Of a stretch of 64,000 nucleotides of DNA, positions 58,560-64,000 are shown one piece after another. The translations under genes and the position numbers were made by a program. The stretch comes from Betaproteobacteria bacterium Ga0077523. Its GTDB lineage: Bacteria; Pseudomonadota; Gammaproteobacteria; Burkholderiales; Ga0077523. The stretch's first letter is position 1. The number at the start of each line of letters is the position of its first letter. Under the pieces are notes generated by a model. It had not been told where the DNA came from and ran no database searches. It saw nothing but the letters and a program-made list of their open reading frames with translations. The stretch spans positions 38,329 to 102,328 of the forward strand of contig LNDQ01000111.1 in the NCBI GenBank assembly GCA_001464695.1, given 5' to 3'.

Positions 58560-58928
58560 TCAATACGACAGGCACGGAGTCCCATCGGACAGGAACTCCA
58601 CGAGCTTGGCTCCGCCAACGATCGTTGCACCTGCGATCAGCCCGCCCTCGTCCAGCTTGCGCTTCTTGAAGCACGGTGAGCAGACCCAGACCTTGCCGCC
58701 GGCCTTCACGAAGTTCTCCATGAGTTCCTTGAGTGGCGCGAAGCCCTCTTCGTGAATCGCATCGGCTACACCCTTCTGCGACAGGCGCACGCCCTCGATC
58801 GAAAGGAACACGAGCGTGTCCTGGGCCGAGGCCACGGCGGCGTTGGCCACGACGAACGCGACCGTGGCCTTGTCGGTGTTGTCGGTGGAGCAGGCGAGTG
58901 CTACGCAGAATTTTCCGGTACCCGGCAT
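58560..58928 (-). CDS. DsrE/DsrF-like family protein
   Basis: KFCVALACSTDNTDKATVAFVVANAAVASAQDTLVFLSIEGVRLSQKG ... GGKVWVCSPCFKKRKLDE. Confidence 0.82.
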   Translation of the reverse strand: MPGTGKFCVALACSTDNTDKATVAFVVANAAVASAQDTLVFLSIEGVRLSQKGVADAIHEEGFAPLKELMENFVKAGGKVWVCSPCFKKRKLDEGGLIAGATIVGGAKLVEFLSDGTPCLSY

Positions 58929-58953
58929 GGTGGAGTCTCCTCTTGTTCGATGA

Positions 58954-59202
58954 TCAGCGTGTGGTGTTCGGGGATGCCCGCTCTATCCAGTACAGGCAGC
59001 GCCGCGTATCGTGTTCGATCAGCCGCTCACCCGTCATGCGGCACCAGGCCGGCAGATCGAGCCGGGCGCCGGCATCGGTTGCATGCACCCGGATCACCTC
59101 GCCCGATTGCATCTCCTTCAGCAGGAAGCGCAGCCGGATGACCAGATCGCCGCAACCGAGGTCGCCGGCGTCCCACTCGCGGTGATGGTCGGGTTCGCGC
59201 AT
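58954..59202 (-). CDS. TusA-like sulfur carrier/sulfurtransferase-like small protein
   Basis: MREPDHHREWDAGDLGCGDLVIRLRFLLKEMQSGEVIRVHATDAGARLDLPAWCRMTGERLIEHD. Confidence 0.75.
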   Translation of the reverse strand: MREPDHHREWDAGDLGCGDLVIRLRFLLKEMQSGEVIRVHATDAGARLDLPAWCRMTGERLIEHDTRRCLYWIERASPNTTR

Positions 59203-59292
59203 CGAGTCCGCGAGGGTAGCCGTGCCCGGCGCGATCCGCAATCGGTGTGGCTCGCCTATCATCGCGCGTCGACCTATGCCTCGCCGGCACGC

Positions 59293-60219
59293 ATGAGCCT
59301 CGTCTTCTACAGCAACACCGATGCGCCGGAACCCTGGCGCGAAGCCATTCGCGCCGCACTGCCGTCGCTGCCGTTCCATGTATGGCCACAGACCGGCGAT
59401 CCGGCGGCCGTCCGCTACACGCTCGTGTGGAAACCGCCGGCCGGGTGGCATGGCCGGTTTCCCCATTTGCAGGCGATCCTGTCGCTCGGTGCCGGCGTCG
59501 ACGCGATCCTGGCTGATCCGCAGCTGCCACCCGGCGTTCCGGTGCTGCGACTGCTCGATGCCGGGCTGAGCCGCCAGATGGCCGAGTACGCCGCCTACGG
59601 CGTGCTGCATTTTCATCGCCGCATGCACGAGTACGCGCTGCAGCAGCGCGAACGCCGATGGGAACCGCTGGCGCCCACGGCGACCGGAGATTTCGCCGTC
59701 GGCGTCATGGGGCTCGGCGTCCTGGGCGGCGAGGCCGCACGGCACATCGCTGCGATGGGCTATCCGGTTCTCGGCTGGAGTCGCACGCCGAAGCGCATTC
59801 CCGGCGTGAAATGCTACGACGCCGACGACCTGGACCGATTCCTTGCGCATACGGCGGTGCTGGTGAACTTTCTGCCGCTCACGCAGGCCACCACGGGAAT
59901 GCTCGATGCGCGCCTGTTCGCGAAGTTGCCGCAGGGCGCATGCCTCGTGAACCTCGCGCGCGGCGCCCACGTCGTCGATGCCGACCTCGTCGCCGCCCTC
60001 GACAGCGGACAGATCGGCGGTGCGCTGCTGGACGTGTTCCACGACGAACCCCTGTCCAGGGATCATCCGTACTGGCGGCACCCACGCGTGATCGTCACAC
60101 CGCACGTCGCTGCCGTGACCCTCGCCTCGGAAGCCGCCGCCCAGGTGATCGCGAATCTGCAGCGTCTCGAACGCGGTGAACCGCCGCTCGGCGCCGTCGA
60201 CCGCGCTGCCGGATACTGA
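59293..60219 (+). CDS. GhrA-like 2-hydroxyacid dehydrogenase (glyoxylate/hydroxypyruvate reductase type)
   Basis: VGVMGLGVLGGEAARHIAAMGYPVLGWSRTPK; GACLVNLARGAHVVDADLVAALDSGQIGGALLDVFHDEPL. Confidence 0.88.
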   Translation: MSLVFYSNTDAPEPWREAIRAALPSLPFHVWPQTGDPAAVRYTLVWKPPAGWHGRFPHLQAILSLGAGVDAILADPQLPPGVPVLRLLDAGLSRQMAEYAAYGVLHFHRRMHEYALQQRERRWEPLAPTATGDFAVGVMGLGVLGGEAARHIAAMGYPVLGWSRTPKRIPGVKCYDADDLDRFLAHTAVLVNFLPLTQATTGMLDARLFAKLPQGACLVNLARGAHVVDADLVAALDSGQIGGALLDVFHDEPLSRDHPYWRHPRVIVTPHVAAVTLASEAAAQVIANLQRLERGEPPLGAVDRAAGY

Positions 60220-60256
60220 ACGTTCGCGAGCTCGGAAGACACGGCGTCCGCAGGCG

Positions 60257-62815
60257 CTACAGGTACTGCATCATCCCCAGCTCGAGACGGTGGGTCAGCA
60301 GTTCGTGGTGCGGATAGACGCGGATCCGATACTCGAGCCGCCCGCACATCTCGGGGGTCAGCGCGAGCGCGAACCGGTGCTCCTTCTCGTCGGTGACCGT
60401 GCCGTCCGGTTCGAACCGGAAGTGGTTTACGCGCTTCTGCGAATCGAGATGGGTGCGGCGCGCCAGTTCCAGTTCGACCACCACGTCCTCGGGTTTCATC
60501 CCGTCCAGAAACACGGCCACTTCGAGCCGGATGCCTTCGCCGAAGGCGATGCGGCGCGGTGCCGCGTCCAGCCGGCGTAGTCGGAGGTTGCTCCAGCACT
60601 GGCGGATGTGGGTTTTCCATTCGGCCAGCCGACGCGCATTGGCGTAGTCGCTCTCGCTGTGCCGGCGCCATTGCCGCGTGGCCGGCAGGTAGAACTTGGC
60701 GACGTACTCGTTCACCATGCGGGTGGAGTTGAAGCGCGGCAGCAGGGTCGCGATCGAATGTTTCGCCATCTTCACCCACTCGGGTGAAAAGCCCATCTCG
60801 TTGCGCGAGTAGTAGCTGGGAATGACGTGGTCCTGCAGCAGTTCGTAGAGCGTCTTCGATTCCTCGAAGTTGCGCCGGTGCTCGTCGAGGGATTCGGAAA
60901 CCGGCTTGATGGCCCAGCCGTTCTTGCCGTCGTAGCCCTCGTCCCACCAGCCGTCACTCACCGACAGGTTCAACACGCCGTTGATGCCGGCCTTCATGCC
61001 GGAGGTGCCGCTCGCTTCCAGCGGAAAGACCGGGTTGTTGAGCCACACGTCGACGCCGGAGACGAGCCGGCGCGCGAGGCGCAGGTCGTAGTTCTCCACC
61101 AGCAGCACGCGCCCTTCGAACTCCTGCATGCGCGAGATCTGGTTGATGCGACGGATCAGGTCCTGGCCGGGCACGTCGGCCGGGTGGGCCTTGCCGGCGA
61201 AGATGAACAGCACCGGACGCTGGTCGTCGCAGACGATCTGGCGCAGCAGGTCGAGGTTCTCGAACAGGAGTGCTGCGCGCTTGTAGGTTGCGAACCGGCG
61301 CGCGAATCCGATCGTCAGCACGTTCGGATTCGCCGGGTCGGTGAACTTGAGCAGGCGGTCGAGGTGCGCTTCCGAGCCGTTGTTGCGGAAGTGCTGGCGC
61401 GAGATGCGATGGCGCACGAGATAGAGCATCTGCGCCTTGAGCGACTGCCGAACGCTCCAGAACAGGTGCTCGGGGATTTCGTCGATGCGCTGCCAGAACC
61501 CGGCGTCGGTGATGTGCTGGGTCCATTCGTAGCCGAGGAACTTGTCGAACTGGTCAGCCCACTCCTGCGCGAGGAAGGTGGGCACGTGCACGCCGTTGGT
61601 GACGTACGACAACGGATTCTCGCGCGGGTCCACCTGAGGCCACATGGCCGACAGGATGCGCGACGAGACGCCGCCGTGGATGCGCGACACGCCGTTGTGG
61701 AAGCGCGAGCCGTGGATCGCGAGCGCGGTCATGTTGAACTCGCCGCCGTCCCCCATGCGACCGAGTGCCAGGAACTGCTCGCGCGTGATGTTGAGATCGC
61801 CGACGAACTTCTCGAAGTAGCTCGTCATCATGTCGATCGGAAAATGGTCGTGGCCCGCCGGCACCGGCGTGTGCGTGGTGAACACCGTGTTGGCCGCGAC
61901 CGCCTCCATCGCCGTGGCGAAGGGGTGGCCCTGCACCACCAGCTCGCGCATGCGCTCCAGCACCAGGAACGCGGCGTGGCCTTCGTTGATGTGCCAGACG
62001 GTGGGCTTCAAGCCGAGCGCCGCTAGCGCGCGTACCCCGCCGATCCCCAGGACCAGTTCCTGTTCGATGCGGTCGGTGCGGTCGCCGCCGTAGAGGCGGT
62101 GCGTGATGTCGCGATCGTGCGGAGCGTTCTTCTCGATGTCCGCGTCGAGGAGGTAGAGCGTGACGTGGCCGACACGCGCCTGCCAGACCTTGAGCCAGAT
62201 CCTCCGGCCGGGAAAGTCCACCGACACGAAGATGTCGGTGCCGTCGGTACCGGCAACCGGCGAGATCGGCAGATCCTCGAAGTCCGAATCGCCATAGGAC
62301 GCGTGCTGATTGCCGTCGGCGTCGATGGCCTGGGAGAAGTAGCCCTGGCGGTAGAGCAGCCCGACGCCGACGAATGGCAGGCGCATGTCGCTGGCCGCCT
62401 TGCAGTGGTCACCCGCGAGGATGCCCAGGCCGCCCGAGTAGATGGGCAGCGATTCGTGGAACCCGAACTCGGCGCAGAAATAGGCGATGAGGTCGTTCTG
62501 GCGCAACCACTCGGAGCCGTTGCGCCGCAGCGGTTCGTCCTTGTAGCTGTCGTAGGCCGACAGCACCCGGTTGTAGGAGTTGATGAAGACCGGATCGTCG
62601 GCCGCCTCGATGAGGCGCTGCTCGTCGACGCGCTTCAGGAACGCCTTGGGACTGTGACCCACCGCGTCCCACAGGCTGGTGTGCAGCCGCGAGAAGAGGG
62701 AGCGGGTCGGTCGGTCCCAGCTATACCAGAGATTGTCGGCCAGTTCCTCGAGGCGGGCGAGGCGGCGCGGGATCTTCGGGTGGACTTCGAGGAGGAAGGT
62801 GTTGCCGGATGGCAT
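60257..62815 (-). CDS. glgP: Alpha-glucan (glycogen) phosphorylase, GT35
   Basis: VWHINEGHAAFLVLERMRELV; FARRFATYKRAALLFENLD; NNPVFPLEASGTSGMKAGINGVLNLSVSDGWWDEGY. Confidence 0.93.
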   Translation of the reverse strand: MPSGNTFLLEVHPKIPRRLARLEELADNLWYSWDRPTRSLFSRLHTSLWDAVGHSPKAFLKRVDEQRLIEAADDPVFINSYNRVLSAYDSYKDEPLRRNGSEWLRQNDLIAYFCAEFGFHESLPIYSGGLGILAGDHCKAASDMRLPFVGVGLLYRQGYFSQAIDADGNQHASYGDSDFEDLPISPVAGTDGTDIFVSVDFPGRRIWLKVWQARVGHVTLYLLDADIEKNAPHDRDITHRLYGGDRTDRIEQELVLGIGGVRALAALGLKPTVWHINEGHAAFLVLERMRELVVQGHPFATAMEAVAANTVFTTHTPVPAGHDHFPIDMMTSYFEKFVGDLNITREQFLALGRMGDGGEFNMTALAIHGSRFHNGVSRIHGGVSSRILSAMWPQVDPRENPLSYVTNGVHVPTFLAQEWADQFDKFLGYEWTQHITDAGFWQRIDEIPEHLFWSVRQSLKAQMLYLVRHRISRQHFRNNGSEAHLDRLLKFTDPANPNVLTIGFARRFATYKRAALLFENLDLLRQIVCDDQRPVLFIFAGKAHPADVPGQDLIRRINQISRMQEFEGRVLLVENYDLRLARRLVSGVDVWLNNPVFPLEASGTSGMKAGINGVLNLSVSDGWWDEGYDGKNGWAIKPVSESLDEHRRNFEESKTLYELLQDHVIPSYYSRNEMGFSPEWVKMAKHSIATLLPRFNSTRMVNEYVAKFYLPATRQWRRHSESDYANARRLAEWKTHIRQCWSNLRLRRLDAAPRRIAFGEGIRLEVAVFLDGMKPEDVVVELELARRTHLDSQKRVNHFRFEPDGTVTDEKEHRFALALTPEMCGRLEYRIRVYPHHELLTHRLELGMMQYL

Positions 62816-62914
62816 GGCGGTGCGATCCGAGGGAGGAGGTGTGACCGATTGTAGCGCGCACCCTCCGGGGACTCACCGGGCGCACCACAGTGGTGCGCCC
62901 AAGGGACCGCCGCC

Positions 62915-64000
62915 CTACAGCACGAAGCGCGCGAGGTCTTCCGTTGCCGCGAGGCTTCCCAGGCGGGCGTCCACCATTGCGGCGTCGATGGTCACCGACC
63001 TGCCTTCCAGCTTGGCGGCATCGAAGGAGATGTCCTCCAGCAGCTTTTCCATCACCGTGTAGAGGCGGCGGGCGCCGATGTTCTCGGTGCGTTCATTCAC
63101 CTGCCAGGCAATTTCGGCGAGTCGGCGAACGCCATCTTCGGTGAACTCGAGCGTGACGCCTTCGGTCGCGAGCAGTGCTTCGTACTGGCGGGTGAGGCAG
63201 GCGTCCGTGGACGTGAGGATGCGCTGGAAGTCCTCGACCGACAGCGATTCGAGCTCCACGCGGATGGGAAAGCGCCCCTGCAGCTCCGGGATGAGGTCCG
63301 ACGGCTTTGCCAGGTGGAAGGCGCCGCTGCCGATGAACAGGATGTGATCGGTCTTCACCATGCCGAACTTGGTGCTGACGGTCGTGCCTTCTACCAGCGG
63401 CAGGAGGTCGCGCTGCACGCCCTGGCGGGAGACATCGGCGCCATGGGCCTCGGAACGGCTCGCGATCTTGTCGATCTCGTCGAGGAACACGATGCCGTTG
63501 GCCTCGACGGATGCCAGGGCGCGGGTCTTGAGCTCCTCGTCGTTGACGAGCTTCGCCGCTTCCTCGTCGGTGATGAGCTGCATCGCTTCGCGTACGCGCA
63601 GCTTGCGCAGCTTGCGGCGACCGGCGCCGAGATTCTGGAACATGCCCTGGATCTGCTGGGTGAGATCCTCCATGCCGGGGGGCGCCAGAATCTCCATGTT
63701 GGGGGCGGCCTGGCTCACTTCGATTTCGATCTCCTTGTCGTCCAGTTCGCCCTCTCGCAGCTTCTTGCGAAACTTCTGCCGCGTCGCGTTCTCGCCTTCG
63801 GTGGCAGTGCTGCCGAACCCGGCGTCGCGAGTGCCCGGCAGCAGGGCATCGAGCACACGGTCCTCGGCGGCATCTTCGGCACGGTGACGCACCTTCTTCA
63901 TTTCCTGCTCGCGCGTCTGCTTGATCGCCATCTCGACCAGGTCGCGCACGATCGTGTCGACGTCGCGCCCGACGTAACCCACTTCGGTGAACTTGGTCGC
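62915..64000 (-). CDS. hslU: HslU ATPase of HslUV protease (partial, N-terminus beyond right edge)
   Basis: [114 protein letters not shown]; ends ARFVL. Confidence 0.97.
   Translation of the reverse strand, partial: ATKFTEVGYVGRDVDTIVRDLVEMAIKQTREQEMKKVRHRAEDAAEDRVLDALLPGTRDAGFGSTATEGENATRQKFRKKLREGELDDKEIEIEVSQAAPNMEILAPPGMEDLTQQIQGMFQNLGAGRRKLRKLRVREAMQLITDEEAAKLVNDEELKTRALASVEANGIVFLDEIDKIASRSEAHGADVSRQGVQRDLLPLVEGTTVSTKFGMVKTDHILFIGSGAFHLAKPSDLIPELQGRFPIRVELESLSVEDFQRILTSTDACLTRQYEALLATEGVTLEFTEDGVRRLAEIAWQVNERTENIGARRLYTVMEKLLEDISFDAAKLEGRSVTIDAAMVDARLGSLAATEDLARFVL

Noticed and set aside
58439-58630. N-terminal extension of the MetE-like ORF (FQHEGREGHEGTRRK...)
   Set aside because: Encoded by the CACGAAGG inverted repeat; almost certainly not translated. 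Start placed at TTG 58438.

Overview
The window is a 64 kb, high-GC, densely coded chromosomal segment, most likely betaproteobacterial. It has no rRNA, tRNA, CRISPR array, prophage or transposase that I can support. Main blocks, left to right: dprA (partial, minus), LysM protein, def-fmt-rsmB-DUF4390-ntrY-ntrX; tkt, glk, a SemiSWEET-like sugar porter and a carbohydrate ABC transporter; gap-pgk-pyk, with pyk frameshifted and missing about 50 nt; purE-purK-purC; a coupled sua5-sbtA-sbtB-small ORF-Rieske string; a YdiJ-like FAD/FeS dehydrogenase; cupin, CopD-like membrane protein, IlvD/Edd dehydratase, HPF; two GH57 enzymes with glgC/glgB/glgA; a DUF2088 (LarA-like)-larC-larE-larB nickel-pincer-cofactor locus; YidB; PhyH/EctD-like dioxygenase; a branched-chain amino acid-type ABC transporter with a fused LivM-LivG; methyltransferase, DUF6279, PhoD, DUF481; a minus-strand TusA-like / DsrE / TusA-like::MetE-core cluster; GhrA-like dehydrogenase; glgP; hslU (partial). 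Strongest leads: (1) the TusA-like/DsrE/TusA::MetE cluster as a candidate sulfur-carrier-coupled methyltransferase system, (2) the orphan LarA-family enzyme with a complete NPN cofactor set, (3) the broken pyruvate kinase, (4) an A-B-A'-B' tandem array of a dispersed palindromic repeat. All homology calls come from reading translated motifs; no database search was run.
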